64,000 nt of DNA from Mesorhizobium sp. WSM4311 (GCF_002295115.1 NZ_NSFV01000005.1:496001-560000), one strand, 5' to 3'; positions 1 to 9,475 are shown, counted from the stretch's first letter. The notes: a model not told the origin generated them from the sequence alone. A program made the numbers and translations.

Positions 1-2260
1 TTTCGTGTAACCCGTCCGCCCGCATCCTGTCGAGGTGCTGCGACCAGGTGCCGAGAGCCTCATCCCGTTCCCGCTCCGGAAACGAGCCGAGCCAGTAGAA
101 ATGATAGTCCTCGACCCCACGGGCCCGAAGAATTCGGGCCACCTCGATAAACAGGTCGGCACCCTTGCGGAATGGCATTGCGAGGCCGGATCCCAGGACG
201 ATGGTCTTGTCCACGGGCCAGCCGGCCAGTCGGCGACGTTCAAGACGCTGGGTTTCCTGACCGGGATCGGCGCCGGGCTGCGGAACCGCGCTTGGAATGA
301 CGTCGATGGCGTTCGTTTCGACCTTGTGCTCGGCCACCAAATAGTCCCGGACGCTTGGCGAACACGCAACGAATCTCCGCGTGTGGGAAACCACATCCTC
401 AATGTCGTCCTTGGCGTATCGGGCGACGCTCGTTGCCAATTCCCTGGCATGCGTCAGGATAGGAATGCCCAGTTCCCCAAGCAGCGCATGCACACGGCCG
501 GTGGCCAGGCTGTTGCAATAGATGAGGTCCGGTCTGCCACCGTACCAATCGGCGATGCGGGCCAGCTTCGTGGCGGTCATCTCGGTTGGCGAAACCAGAT
601 CGTCCAGAAGGGCGGTATCGACAATGCGTCGAAACTGTTCGAGCCGTTCACCGCCTGCCAGGCACAGCACCTTGATCTCCAGCTCGGTGTGCGATTGCAG
701 CCATTGGACGATGTCGATCAACGAAGCCTGCGCCCCACCGAGAGCCGCATCGTGCGAAACGAACAGAACGCGCCAGGACGCGCCCCCGGGGAATTTGCCG
801 GCCGCTGACGGAGCCGACAGGACGTTCCGCGTCTCTTGCAGATAGGCGTAGCCATAGCGGGCGTCAGGCTCGAGATAGGCTCCCTCCGCCCACTCGTTCC
901 AGGCATTGACGAAGATCAGGCGGCTGTCGAAATCGGCGAAACGATCGCATGTATCGGCGACCGCGTTGGCGAGCCATTCTGCGTAGCGGGGCGGCGATGC
1001 GTTCACCAGAATGTGGGCTGCCTCCATCCTCCGTGCGGTGTTGTCCCAGGAAGGGCAAAGTCCGCGAAACAGCGTGTAGGGAACCTGTGGGTAGGCGCGG
1101 CTGCGTTTGAGGAGCTCCGTCCAGTCGAAGATCTTTCCCCTGAAGCCGCTCTTGAGCGTTGGAATTCTGCCGCTGATCTCGCGAAATTTCCCAAGATTCG
1201 GTGGGAATTCGACGGCGGCGTCGAATCCGAATTCGGCGGGATCGTCCTTGTCGAACGACTGCGGGTAGGCAAGAAAAATCTCGCCGATGCCGGCTTCCCG
1301 GCAATAGGCTCTCCAGCGTTGTGCTGTTTCAGCGGCCGACGGAAACAATCCTGGCCGGTAAATCATCAGAAGAGGCTTGCCGCCGATGCGGATGTATCGC
1401 CGGTCGCGAAAATAGCGGGATACATATTCGATGAAGGCCAGGTCGTCCTCGGGTGAATGCGATTGCGCAATCAGCACCTCCTGTTCGAGCCCATGCCAAC
1501 GGCGGCTCCAGGGTTCATTTGCCCAATTGATGCAGAAGCCCAGTTCGTGCGCATCGTTTTCGACGAATTGCCTGATCGGCATCTCAAGGACGCGCTTGCC
1601 GTTGAACCAGTAGAAGTGAAAACAGAACCCCGAGACGCCGTACTGAAGGGCAATCTCGATCTGTTCCTTCTGGATGTCCTTCACTCTCAGGTCGTAGAAG
1701 CCGAGGTCCGCCGGCCGCCTGGGCTGATAATGATCATCGAACTGCGGCGCCGCGCGTGTCACATTCGTCCATTCCGTGAAACCCTTTCCCCAAAAGGCGT
1801 CATTTTCAGGAATCGGATGAAACTGTGGTAGGTAGAAGGCAATGAGGCGCGCCTTCAGTGCGACGGGTCGCCTCTCGCTGGATCGCGGCACGTAGGTGGC
1901 GGGTCTCTGGATGGCGCCGGCATTTGTGCCCGGAGCACCTCGGGGGCTGCGCCCCTCGATCTTGCCGAAGCGAATGTAGTGATCCAACGGATTCATCGAG
2001 GCGGCAGCCACGTCGGGATTTTTCGTCAGATAGTATTCGTTGTCGAAGTTCGGACTCGGGTTTCGCGACTCCGCGACACCATGCCTGATGTAATGCAGGA
2101 TCGGATCTTTCCCGCTCCGGGCTACATCCGGATTTTGAACCAGATACCACGACACATCGAACAGACCGCTGGCTCGAATTCGTTGCCGCAGGCGAAATCT
2201 CTTCCATCGGCTTCTGCTGGTGAGCGATCTTACCAAGACCAAGAATTCGGATCTATCCAA
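1..2260 (-). CDS. WbsX-type glycan domain plus GT4 glycosyltransferase fusion (3' end off window)
   Basis: One minus-strand frame is open from about 2287 to the left edge. The product begins with two short repeats of the kind F-D-x-x-W/Y-Y-L...NPDVA...HY (residues about 34-105). A WbsX/GH99-like domain follows from about residue 138, with IAFYLPQFHPIPEND, FTEWTNV and NAWNEWAEGAYLEP. From about residue 490 a GT-B glycosyltransferase starts (VLFVSHDAALGGAQ). WbsX-family proteins occur in O-antigen and capsule clusters, so a role in surface polysaccharide assembly is inferred. No ATG lies near the frame start. TTG at 2260 overlaps the preceding gene's stop by 8 bases and is my best start, but later TTG codons are possible. 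The C terminus is outside the window. Confidence 0.85.
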   Translation of the reverse strand, partial: MDRSEFLVLVRSLTSRSRWKRFRLRQRIRASGLFDVSWYLVQNPDVARSGKDPILHYIRHGVAESRNPSPNFDNEYYLTKNPDVAAASMNPLDHYIRFGKIEGRSPRGAPGTNAGAIQRPATYVPRSSERRPVALKARLIAFYLPQFHPIPENDAFWGKGFTEWTNVTRAAPQFDDHYQPRRPADLGFYDLRVKDIQKEQIEIALQYGVSGFCFHFYWFNGKRVLEMPIRQFVENDAHELGFCINWANEPWSRRWHGLEQEVLIAQSHSPEDDLAFIEYVSRYFRDRRYIRIGGKPLLMIYRPGLFPSAAETAQRWRAYCREAGIGEIFLAYPQSFDKDDPAEFGFDAAVEFPPNLGKFREISGRIPTLKSGFRGKIFDWTELLKRSRAYPQVPYTLFRGLCPSWDNTARRMEAAHILVNASPPRYAEWLANAVADTCDRFADFDSRLIFVNAWNEWAEGAYLEPDARYGYAYLQETRNVLSAPSAAGKFPGGASWRVLFVSHDAALGGAQASLIDIVQWLQSHTELEIKVLCLAGGERLEQFRRIVDTALLDDLVSPTEMTATKLARIADWYGGRPDLIYCNSLATGRVHALLGELGIPILTHARELATSVARYAKDDIEDVVSHTRRFVACSPSVRDYLVAEHKVETNAIDVIPSAVPQPGADPGQETQRLERRRLAGWPVDKTIVLGSGLAMPFRKGADLFIEVARILRARGVEDYHFYWLGSFPERERDEALGTWSQHLDRMRADGLHE

Positions 2261-3572
2261 ACGGGTCTGCCTCGCGGGAATCCGTCGTCATGTCACCATC
2301 CGAGGCAACGCCGATCTTTGTGCAGATCATTCCAAGAACACGCTCGAGGGCATGCTGCAATGTGCCGTCTTGTTGGCCTGTCTCCTCGGGAAAGGCTGCC
2401 AAGGGCAGATCGAGCCGTCGCAGCGGTTCCAGCGCGTCGCGACGAACCCAGAACATCGTCCCGGCAAAGAAATCGAGGGGAGAACTGGAGGGCATCCCCA
2501 TTGCCTCCAGCAGATTGAGAGCCATCGCCCTGTTCTCGCCCCACGCAGCCTTCTCCCCCTTCCATTCATTGGGCATCCGAAAGCGTCCGGATCCAATCAT
2601 CTGGATGTCGGGAGAACGTTCGAACTTGGCGATGATGCGGTCGACCACGCCGCGGGATCCGATCAGGTCGAACGCACTCGCCTGGCGCCAGATCTCGCCG
2701 AGAACCATGCGCGGCCCGCTCTGCCCCGACTTCTTGCCATGCAGCTTGCAGATAAGATCGAAGGGATCGAACTTTCCTTCGCGAAGCAATTGGATGAAGG
2801 GGCCGACGTCGCGGCCACGATTTTCGTAGACCGTGATCTCGGCACCCGGAAATCTCGCCTGAACGCGTTGCGCGAGTGCCGCGTCAGGCCGGGTCAGCGT
2901 GAGAAAGAGCTGGAATTGACGACCGGTCGCTTCCAGCAACGCCTCGAACTCGGGCCAGAGATCGGGGTAATGCAGGTGAAGCGCCACGGCAATCTTCGGC
3001 TCGGCGGTGGGCCGGCGTTCGAGGGCCTCGGCTGGCGGACCATCAAAGTGCCGCGACAGGGTCTTCTGCAGATTGTCGCTCGCAGGGCCAAAGCCCCAAC
3101 CGGCAAGACTGCCGAGGGCGCGGGCCAACTCACGCCCTTGCGGTCCCGAGATGTGCAAGAGAGGCTGCAAGACCAGGCCTTCGCCGAGCGGCAGCTGAAA
3201 TCGCTTATGGCGACGACGCCGACGCAGCAGCGCGCCAATATCCCCGATGGCTAAGGGCCGAACACTCGCCGCGACGACGTCGCCTCTATCAAATTGCAGT
3301 CCCAGGCCGCCTTCGCTGCTTGTGAGCAGATAGGACGTGCGCGTGGTGACCGGCACATAGACGACCCTGTCCGCATGTCCTGGGCGGCGAACATCGAGCC
3401 GGAGAAACGGCATCGACCTCTCTGTCGGCCAAAGCTCGACGACATAGCGTCCCGGCGCGTGGATGTGGATTTCGCCCACGGCACTGCTTGGGTCGACGCT
3501 GTCGCCTTTTCGCGGCTCGCGGGACAGGACATCAGGCAAGGCAACGCTCGTGTCGGCAGCGTCAGGCGACAT
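2253..3572 (-). CDS. Rhamnan synthesis F family protein
   Basis: About 439 residues. The middle to C-terminal part carries the pattern of the RgpF/rhamnan synthesis F family: VALHLHYPDLWPEF, YENRGRDVGPF, LHGKKS and FFAGTMFWVR. Members act in rhamnose-containing polysaccharide assembly, probably as glycosyltransferases at the cytoplasmic face. An upstream ATG at 3626 would overlap the preceding gene by 65 bases. ATG at 3572 overlaps it by only 11 and is preferred. The gene sits between a GT2 glycosyltransferase and a WbsX/GT4 fusion, all overlapping and co-oriented, so the three look like one polysaccharide operon that continues beyond the left edge. The acceptor and donor sugar cannot be read from the sequence. 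Confidence 0.82.
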   Translation of the reverse strand: MSPDAADTSVALPDVLSREPRKGDSVDPSSAVGEIHIHAPGRYVVELWPTERSMPFLRLDVRRPGHADRVVYVPVTTRTSYLLTSSEGGLGLQFDRGDVVAASVRPLAIGDIGALLRRRRRHKRFQLPLGEGLVLQPLLHISGPQGRELARALGSLAGWGFGPASDNLQKTLSRHFDGPPAEALERRPTAEPKIAVALHLHYPDLWPEFEALLEATGRQFQLFLTLTRPDAALAQRVQARFPGAEITVYENRGRDVGPFIQLLREGKFDPFDLICKLHGKKSGQSGPRMVLGEIWRQASAFDLIGSRGVVDRIIAKFERSPDIQMIGSGRFRMPNEWKGEKAAWGENRAMALNLLEAMGMPSSSPLDFFAGTMFWVRRDALEPLRRLDLPLAAFPEETGQQDGTLQHALERVLGMICTKIGVASDGDMTTDSREADPFG

Positions 3573-4437
3573 AGCCGCCGTTCCGATTCGCGCGCGATCG
3601 GTCAAGGATGCTGTCGAATATGCCAATCAGCCGGCCCAGGGAATTGATCAATCTGTTTCGATTAAGCGTCAGGCAATAGAAGCCTATTTTCGTCAAGTAA
3701 CGGAGTATGTCTACAAATGGGCTATAGGCGATGCCGTATTTCTTGCGCAAGTGGATCTCCGATCGCATCTTAGAGCGATACCGGAAAATACGCGCCCGGG
3801 TTGATTGCGCAACCGATGTGCCAATGTCGTGGACAGCATGCGCGCCACTGACAAGGATCATGGGCTCGTCACGCTGCAGCAGACGATATGAAAGGTCGTC
3901 ATCTTCGAAATACAGGAAAATATCCTCGTCAAACCCGCCCGTATCGAGGAAGAGCGTTCGTTTGATCATGAACACGCCGCCATTGACGAAGCGGACGCAA
4001 CAATCTCCCCAGACCTGCCGGATGCGTGTGGGCAGCGACATGCCTGAAAGGCGATCGATCTCGCTCTCCTCGCGAAACCAGAGCCGGCCATCCACCGTAT
4101 TGGTGCGCGGCACGAAGACGCGGCAATTTGGATAGCGTTCAGCCGCCTGCATGAGCGCATCGACGGCGTCCGTCCCAAGACGCACGTCGGGGTTGACGAA
4201 CAGCAGATACTCACCCGTCGCCGCCGCCGCCCCGATGTTGCAGGCGCGCCCGAAGCCGAGGTTTACAGGATTGTCGATACGATGAACGGCAAGGCCGGAC
4301 AGCGCGCCGGCAAGATCGTCGGTACTTGCATTGTCGACGCATACGATCTCCACCCCTGGAGGCAGGCGCGCGAGCGCCCCCCGCACGGTATGCGCGCTGT
4401 TATGCGTCACAGTAATGGCAGTTATCGACCTGTTCAT
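3562..4437 (-). CDS. GT2 family glycosyltransferase (rhamnosyltransferase-like)
   Basis: About 291 residues of GT-A fold. The N terminus has ITAITVTHNSA and the nucleotide-sugar loop VDNASTDD. NPDVR near residue 95 takes the place of the DxD region, and a DEDIFLYFEDDDLSYRL motif follows as in rhamnosyltransferase-like GT2 enzymes. Such proteins add sugars to lipid-linked glycans in the cytoplasm. ATG at 4437 has an AGGATGG sequence a few bases upstream, whereas ATG at 4449 has a purine run touching it, so 4437 is chosen. It is the first visible gene of the minus-strand polysaccharide group. Confidence 0.86.
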   Translation of the reverse strand: MNRSITAITVTHNSAHTVRGALARLPPGVEIVCVDNASTDDLAGALSGLAVHRIDNPVNLGFGRACNIGAAAATGEYLLFVNPDVRLGTDAVDALMQAAERYPNCRVFVPRTNTVDGRLWFREESEIDRLSGMSLPTRIRQVWGDCCVRFVNGGVFMIKRTLFLDTGGFDEDIFLYFEDDDLSYRLLQRDEPMILVSGAHAVHDIGTSVAQSTRARIFRYRSKMRSEIHLRKKYGIAYSPFVDILRYLTKIGFYCLTLNRNRLINSLGRLIGIFDSILDRSRANRNGGYVA

Positions 4438-4808
4438 TGCCAAAGCCATCCTGATATCTCAGTTGGCTTCCCCCGTGGAAAGGTTAGTGATCCGTACGCA
4501 ATCTAAGCGCTGTGACTCCGGTGGTCGAGTCCATACTCCCGACTAAGTTCGTGGGCATGGACGCGCTGTCCCGCCAGGCCGCCGGTCACGGTTCACATGG
4601 TCTTGCTGCTTCCGAGGTTTCCGGCTGGCGTGATGGCCAGTCGCCTTGGCTGCCCTCGTGGCGGTAAACTCCCGGCGAGGAAGGGGTGCTTCGAACCAGA
4701 AATCCGCAACGGCCCCTTGCCGTTATTCCCCATCTTGCTCATGTTCAATACCGCTTGCTGGTGATCGTCCGGGGGAACGGTCGGATTCATCATGGGAGGA
4801 AGTCGATA
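4438..4808. other. Intergenic region between divergent polysaccharide and ABC-importer operons
   Basis: About 370 bases with no gene I can support. It must hold the promoters of the minus-strand glycosyltransferase operon and the plus-strand importer operon. I see no convincing -35/-10 pair or palindrome. The only clear signal is the Shine-Dalgarno-like GGGAGGAAG at its right end, ahead of the binding-protein gene. Confidence 0.6.
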
Positions 4809-6017
4809 ATGAAGGTATGCTATTTCGTTTCCGCCGCGCTTCTTGCCGCGGCCGCTATCCCCGCCTCGGCCGCCGAAATTTCCGATGGAAAAGTCAAGAT
4901 CGGCATCCTCAATGATCAATCCGGCGTCTATGCCGATTTCGGCGGCAAATGGTCGGTCGAGGCGGCCAAGATGGCGGTCGAGGACTTCGGCGGCAAGGTA
5001 CAGGGCGTGCCGATCGAGATCATCAGCGCCGACCACCAGAACAAGCCTGACATCGCCTCCAACATCGCGCGGCAATGGTACGACACCGAACAAGTCGATG
5101 CCATCATGGAGCTGACGACCTCATCGGTCGCGCTCGCCGTCCAGGGGATCTCCAAGGAAAAGAAGAAGATCGACATCGTTACCGGCGCGGCAACCACCGA
5201 TCTCACCGGCAAGCAATGCTCGCCCTACGGCTTCCACTGGGCCTATGACACCCATTCGCAGGCGGTGGGAACCGGGGGCTCCCTCGTGCAGCAGGGCGGC
5301 GACAGCTGGTTCTTCGTCACCGTCGACTATGCGTTCGGCTATTCGCTCAAGGAGCAGACCGCCAAATTCGTCGAGAGCCACGGCGGCAAGGTGCTTGGCG
5401 AAGTGCGTTATCCCCTGGGGTCGACCGATTATTCATCCTTCCTGCTGCAGGCGCAGTCGTCGGGCGCCAAGGTCGTCGGGCTGGCCAATGCTGGCCTCGA
5501 CACCTCCAACTCCATCAAGCAGGCTGCCGAATTCGGCATCGTCCAGGGCGGCCAGCGCCTTGCCGCGCTTCTGTTCACGCTGGCCGAGGTGCATGGGCTG
5601 GGCCTTCAGGCCGCGCAGGGAGTCGTGCTGACCGAGGGCTATTACTGGGATCGCGACGACAAGAGCCGCAAATTCGGACAGCGCTTTTTCAAACGCACCA
5701 ACCGCATGCCGAACATGGTCCAGGCCGCGACCTATTCGGCGGTGACGCAGTATCTGAAGGCGATCGACAAGTCCGGCACCGACGCGACCGAAGCCGTCGC
5801 CAAGCAATTGCATTCGATGCCGGTTGACGACGCCGTGACGACCAACGGCAAGGTGCAGGCGGACGGCAACATGGTCCACGACATGTATCTCTACCAGGTC
5901 AAGGCGCCCGGCGAGAGCACCAAGGACTGGGATTATTACAAATATCTCGCAACCATCCCCGGCAACCAGGCCTTCCTGAGCGAGAAGGAAAGCGGCTGTC
6001 CAACCGCGGCCCAGTGA
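4809..6017 (+). CDS. Branched-chain amino-acid-type ABC transporter substrate-binding protein
   Basis: 402 residues with a Sec signal peptide (MKVCYFVSAALLAAAAIP, cleavage after ASA). The mature protein starts with EISDGKVKIGILNDQSG, the opening strand of the type I periplasmic binding fold (Peripla_BP_6/LivJ-like). It would bind its ligand in the periplasm and deliver it to the permeases encoded downstream. The start at 4809 is fixed by GGGAGGAAG about 8 bases upstream and by the signal peptide; the frame is open further upstream but without a leader. It is the first of five co-directional genes with spacings of a few bases or overlaps. The ligand may be an amino acid, amide or urea-like compound and is not evident from sequence. 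Confidence 0.93.
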   Translation: MKVCYFVSAALLAAAAIPASAAEISDGKVKIGILNDQSGVYADFGGKWSVEAAKMAVEDFGGKVQGVPIEIISADHQNKPDIASNIARQWYDTEQVDAIMELTTSSVALAVQGISKEKKKIDIVTGAATTDLTGKQCSPYGFHWAYDTHSQAVGTGGSLVQQGGDSWFFVTVDYAFGYSLKEQTAKFVESHGGKVLGEVRYPLGSTDYSSFLLQAQSSGAKVVGLANAGLDTSNSIKQAAEFGIVQGGQRLAALLFTLAEVHGLGLQAAQGVVLTEGYYWDRDDKSRKFGQRFFKRTNRMPNMVQAATYSAVTQYLKAIDKSGTDATEAVAKQLHSMPVDDAVTTNGKVQADGNMVHDMYLYQVKAPGESTKDWDYYKYLATIPGNQAFLSEKESGCPTAAQ

Positions 6018-6020
6018 TCG

Positions 6021-6809
6021 GTGCGGCCCGTGGCGCCGTCTGATCTCAACGCCAACGAGCCGCCGGTGGTGCTCTCCGCCCGCGGGCTGCGGCGCGATTT
6101 TGCCGGCTTCGTCGCCGTCAGGAATGTCGATCTCGATGTCCGCCATCGCAACATCCATGCGCTGATCGGGCCTAACGGCGCCGGCAAGACGACTGTCTTC
6201 AACCTGCTCACCAAGTTCCTGGCGCCGACCAGCGGCAGGATCGAACTGCTCGGCCACGACATCACCCGCACGCCACCGGCAAAGGTGGCGCGCATGGGGC
6301 TGGTGCGATCGTTCCAGATATCGGCGATCTTTCCGCACCTCAGCGTGCTCGACAATGTGCGCGTCGCATTGCAGCGGCCGGGCGGGCTCGGCGTCCAGTT
6401 CTGGCGCTCCCTGGCGGCGCTCGATCGGTTGACGCCGCGAGCCGTCGAACTGTTGCACGCCGTTGGTCTCGACGACGCCAGGAACAGGCTGGCCGGCGAT
6501 CTGTCCTATGGAAGGAAGCGCGCGCTGGAGATCGCCACGACCCTGGCTCTCGACCCGAAGGTGCTGCTGTTGGACGAGCCGATGGCCGGCATGGGGCATG
6601 AGGACGTCGCCATGGTTTCCGACCTCATCCGTTCGGTGGCGAGCGAGCGCGCGGTGCTGATGGTCGAGCACAACCTGACTGTTGTCGCCGATCTCTGCGA
6701 CTGGATAACCGTCATGCAGCGCGGCGAGGTGCTGGCGGCCGGCGACTACGCGACGGTCAGCCGCGACGAGCGGGTGAAGGTCGCTTACATGGGCACCGCA
6801 GATGACTAG
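6021..6809 (+). CDS. ABC transporter ATP-binding protein, LivG type
   Basis: 262 residues starting at GTG three bases after the binding-protein stop. Walker A is GPNGAGKTT at about residue 51, followed by a long LivG-type insertion. The signature region reads LSYGRKRALEIA instead of the usual LSGGQ, as is common in this subfamily, and Walker B is VLLLDEPMAGM. The switch His lies in MVEHNL. LivG-type ATPases pair with a LivF-type ATPase, here the next gene, to energise a high-affinity importer at the inner membrane. The two ATPase genes overlap by 8 bases, which implies translational coupling. Confidence 0.93.
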   Translation: MRPVAPSDLNANEPPVVLSARGLRRDFAGFVAVRNVDLDVRHRNIHALIGPNGAGKTTVFNLLTKFLAPTSGRIELLGHDITRTPPAKVARMGLVRSFQISAIFPHLSVLDNVRVALQRPGGLGVQFWRSLAALDRLTPRAVELLHAVGLDDARNRLAGDLSYGRKRALEIATTLALDPKVLLLDEPMAGMGHEDVAMVSDLIRSVASERAVLMVEHNLTVVADLCDWITVMQRGEVLAAGDYATVSRDERVKVAYMGTADD

Positions 6810-7512
6810 TGCCGCTCCCCTGCTTGCGGTCCGCGGCCTCAACGCCTGGTATGGCGAGGGCCATGCGCTGCACGGCGTCGATCTGGAGGTGTTTGCCGGC
6901 GAGACGGTCACGCTGCTCGGCCGCAACGGCGTCGGCAAGACGACGACGCTGCGCGCCATCATGGGGCTGATCCGCACGCGGACCGGCGAGGTCGTTTTCG
7001 ACGGCGCGGATCTGATGCGCCTGCCGCTGCACCGCACCGCGCATCAAGGCATCGGCTTCGTGCCGGAGGAGCGCGGCATTTTCGCGACGCTGACGGTCGA
7101 CGAGAATCTGGTGCTGCCGCCGGTCGTCGCCGAGGGCGGCATGAGCGTCGCGGAAATATTCGACCTCTTCCCCAATCTGAAGGAGCGCCGCAACAGTCCC
7201 GGCACGAGGCTGTCGGGCGGCGAACAGCAGATGCTGGCGATCGCCCGCATGCTGCGAACCGGCGTCAAGATGCTGCTTCTCGACGAGCCGACCGAGGGCC
7301 TGGCTCCCGTCATCGTGCAGCGCATCGGCGAGTTGCTGGTGACGTTGAAGAAGCGCGGCATGACGATCCTGCTGGTCGAGCAGAATTTCCGCTTCGCCAG
7401 CCGTGTCGCCGATCGCTTCTACCTGATGGAGCACGGCAAGGTCGTCGCCGGGTTCCCGGTCGGCGAACTGACGAACCGCATGGGGCAGCTCCACGACGTT
7501 CTGGGTGTATGA
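6802..7512 (+). CDS. ABC transporter ATP-binding protein, LivF type
   Basis: 236 residues. Walker A is GRNGVGKTTT (about residue 38), the signature is LSGGEQQMLAIARML, Walker B is MLLLDEPTEGLAP, and the switch region is LLVEQN with Q before N, which is typical of LivF. The ATG lies inside the end of the preceding ATPase gene (8-base overlap). Together the two proteins form the heterodimeric motor of the importer encoded at 4809-9401. The protein ends with the usual LivF tail before the LivH-like permease gene. Confidence 0.93.
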   Translation: MTSAAPLLAVRGLNAWYGEGHALHGVDLEVFAGETVTLLGRNGVGKTTTLRAIMGLIRTRTGEVVFDGADLMRLPLHRTAHQGIGFVPEERGIFATLTVDENLVLPPVVAEGGMSVAEIFDLFPNLKERRNSPGTRLSGGEQQMLAIARMLRTGVKMLLLDEPTEGLAPVIVQRIGELLVTLKKRGMTILLVEQNFRFASRVADRFYLMEHGKVVAGFPVGELTNRMGQLHDVLGV

Positions 7513-7519
7513 GGACGCC

Positions 7520-8407
7520 ATGACGATGATCTTCGGAATCCCCGTCCAGGCACTGCTTGGCCAATTGCTGGTGGGGCTGATCAACGGCTCCTTCTACGCC
7601 ATGCTGAGCCTGGGGCTGGCCGTCATTTTCGGCTTGCTGCGCGTCATCAATTTCGCCCACGGCGCCCAGTATATGCTCGGCGCCTTCGTCGGCTACCTGC
7701 TGCTCACCTATCTCGGCATCGGCTACTGGCCCGCGCTGATCCTCGCGCCGCTGATCGTCGGCCTCTTCGGCATCGCGGTCGAGCGCCTGGCGCTGTCGCG
7801 GCTTTACGACACCGATCCGCTCTACGGCCTGCTTTTCACCTTCGGTCTCGCGCTCGTGCTCGAAGGCATATTCCGCTATTACTACGGCGTGTCGGGAAAC
7901 CCTTACGCCGTGCCGCCGCTGCTTGCGGGCGGCACCAATCTCGGCTTCATGTTCCTGCCCAACTATCGCGGCTGGGTCGTGGTCGCCTCGCTGATCGTCT
8001 GCTTCGGAACCTGGGCGCTGATCGAGAAGACCAGGCTCGGCTCCTATCTGCGGGCGGCAACCGAGAATCCCCGTCTCGTCCAGGCCTTCGGCGTCAACGT
8101 GCCGTTGCTGCTGACGCTGACCTACGGTCTCGGTTCCGCCCTTGCCGGGCTTGCCGGCATTCTGGCCGCCCCCGTCTATCAGGTGAGCCCGCTGATGGGA
8201 TCGGATCTCATCATCGTCGTCTTCGCGGTCGTCGTGATCGGCGGCATGGGGTCGATTCTTGGCGCGATCGTCACCGGCTACATGCTCGGCCTCGCCGAGG
8301 GCCTGACCAAGGTCTTCTATCCCGAGGCCTCCAACCTCGTGGTCTTCGTCATCATGGCGATCGTGCTTCTGGTCCGGCCGGCCGGTCTGTTCGGGAGGGA
8401 TGCCTGA
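7520..8407 (+). CDS. Branched-chain amino-acid-type ABC permease, LivH type
   Basis: About 295 residues, hydrophobic throughout with roughly eight membrane segments. Family hallmarks are LINGSFYAMLSLGLAVIFG and VINFAHG near the N terminus, and VVVIGGMGSILGAIVTGY near the C terminus. It forms half of the membrane channel with the LivM-type protein that follows. GTG at 7505 overlaps livF, but ATG at 7520 has GAGG five bases upstream and is chosen. The stop is one base from the next start. Confidence 0.92.
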   Translation: MTMIFGIPVQALLGQLLVGLINGSFYAMLSLGLAVIFGLLRVINFAHGAQYMLGAFVGYLLLTYLGIGYWPALILAPLIVGLFGIAVERLALSRLYDTDPLYGLLFTFGLALVLEGIFRYYYGVSGNPYAVPPLLAGGTNLGFMFLPNYRGWVVVASLIVCFGTWALIEKTRLGSYLRAATENPRLVQAFGVNVPLLLTLTYGLGSALAGLAGILAAPVYQVSPLMGSDLIIVVFAVVVIGGMGSILGAIVTGYMLGLAEGLTKVFYPEASNLVVFVIMAIVLLVRPAGLFGRDA

Positions 8408-8408
8408 C

Positions 8409-9401
8409 ATGTCGGAAGGGACATCTGACATGGCCGGGCCGTCGCCTCGCGAGACAGCAGCCGGAACCCCGGCATGGCCCGAATGGACGCTGGTCGGGCT
8501 CGCCATAGCGGCGCTGCTGGTTGCGCCCTTCCTGGTTTATCCGATCTTCCTGATGAAGATGCTGTGTTTCGCGCTGCTGGCCTGCGCGTTCAATCTCCTG
8601 CTCGGCTACACCGGCCTGCTGTCGTTCGGCCACGCCACCTTCTTTGGCGGAGCCGCCTATTTCACCGCGCATGCCGTCAAGGTGTGGGGCTGGCCGCCGG
8701 AAGCCGGCATCCTGCTCGGCATGGCGGGCGGCGCGCTGCTCGGCCTGGTCATGGGCTTCTTCGCCATTCGCCGGCAAGGCATCTATTTCGCCATGATCAC
8801 CCTGGCGCTGTCGCAGATGTTCTTCTTCTTCTGCGTGCAGGCGCCTTTCACCGAGGGCGAGGACGGCATTCAGGGCGTGCCGCGCGGCATGCTGTTCGGC
8901 GTCCTCGACCTGAACGTCTCGCTGAACATGTACTACTTCGTGCTCGCGGTATTCCTCATCGGCGTTTTCGCCATCTGGCGCATCGTCAATTCACCCTTCG
9001 GCATGATCCTGCGCTCGATCCGGGAAAACGAGAGCCGCGCCATTTCGCTGGGCTATTCCGTCGCCAACTACAAGCTCGGCGCCTTCGTCATGTCGGCGGC
9101 GCTGGCCGGGCTGGCAGGCTCCCTCAAGGCGATCGTCTTCCAGTTCGCCACGCTCACCGACGTCACCTGGCAGATGTCGGGCGAGGTGATCCTGATGACG
9201 CTTCTGGGCGGCATCGGCACCATGGTCGGGCCGATCGTCGGCGCCAGCCTCGTCGTCGGGCTGGAGAACACGCTTGCCACCTCCGGTTTCCCGGTGACCA
9301 TCGCCACCGGGATGATCTTCATGGTGTGCGTGCTGGTCTTCCGGCGCGGCATTGTCGGGGAGGTTTATGCACGGCTTCTCAAGCGACAGGGCAAGCACTG
9401 A
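8409..9401 (+). CDS. Branched-chain amino-acid-type ABC permease, LivM type
   Basis: About 330 residues with eight to ten membrane segments. LivM features include NLLLGYTGLLSFGHATFFG, RQGIYFAMITLALSQM, RSIRENESRA (the EAA-like loop contacting the ATPases) and LLGGIGTMVGPIVGA. ATG at 8400 sits directly against GGGAGGG, too close for initiation. ATG at 8409 has that sequence about nine bases upstream and is preferred. It completes the five-part importer: binding protein, two ATPases and two permeases. Confidence 0.92.
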   Translation: MSEGTSDMAGPSPRETAAGTPAWPEWTLVGLAIAALLVAPFLVYPIFLMKMLCFALLACAFNLLLGYTGLLSFGHATFFGGAAYFTAHAVKVWGWPPEAGILLGMAGGALLGLVMGFFAIRRQGIYFAMITLALSQMFFFFCVQAPFTEGEDGIQGVPRGMLFGVLDLNVSLNMYYFVLAVFLIGVFAIWRIVNSPFGMILRSIRENESRAISLGYSVANYKLGAFVMSAALAGLAGSLKAIVFQFATLTDVTWQMSGEVILMTLLGGIGTMVGPIVGASLVVGLENTLATSGFPVTIATGMIFMVCVLVFRRGIVGEVYARLLKRQGKH

Positions 9402-9475
9402 TCAGTTCCAGATCGACCGGGCGCGATTGATCGGGCCGCGCCAGGGCGCCGGCCAACGATAACCCGTTTGAGTGG

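Noticed and set aside
35..808. Plus-strand open frame at the left edge
   Set aside because: The minus strand here encodes a continuous WbsX/glycosyltransferase protein with clear motifs; the plus frame is its shadow.
1806..2207. Minus-strand 133-codon frame starting MEEISPAATN
   Set aside because: It is one frame off from the real WbsX protein and shows no pattern; the neighbouring frame carries the NPDVA repeats and WbsX motifs.
2220..2290. Frameshift joining the rhamnan-F gene to the WbsX gene
   Set aside because: The rhamnan-F protein has a normal-looking end and the WbsX protein a normal N-terminal region, so two overlapping genes are more likely than one broken gene. It remains listed as a possible error.
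7310..8506. A 398-codon minus-strand frame opposite the ABC permease gene
   Set aside because: It is opposite a strongly supported LivH permease, is highly charged with His/Arg/Asp/Gln repeats, and has no domain character.
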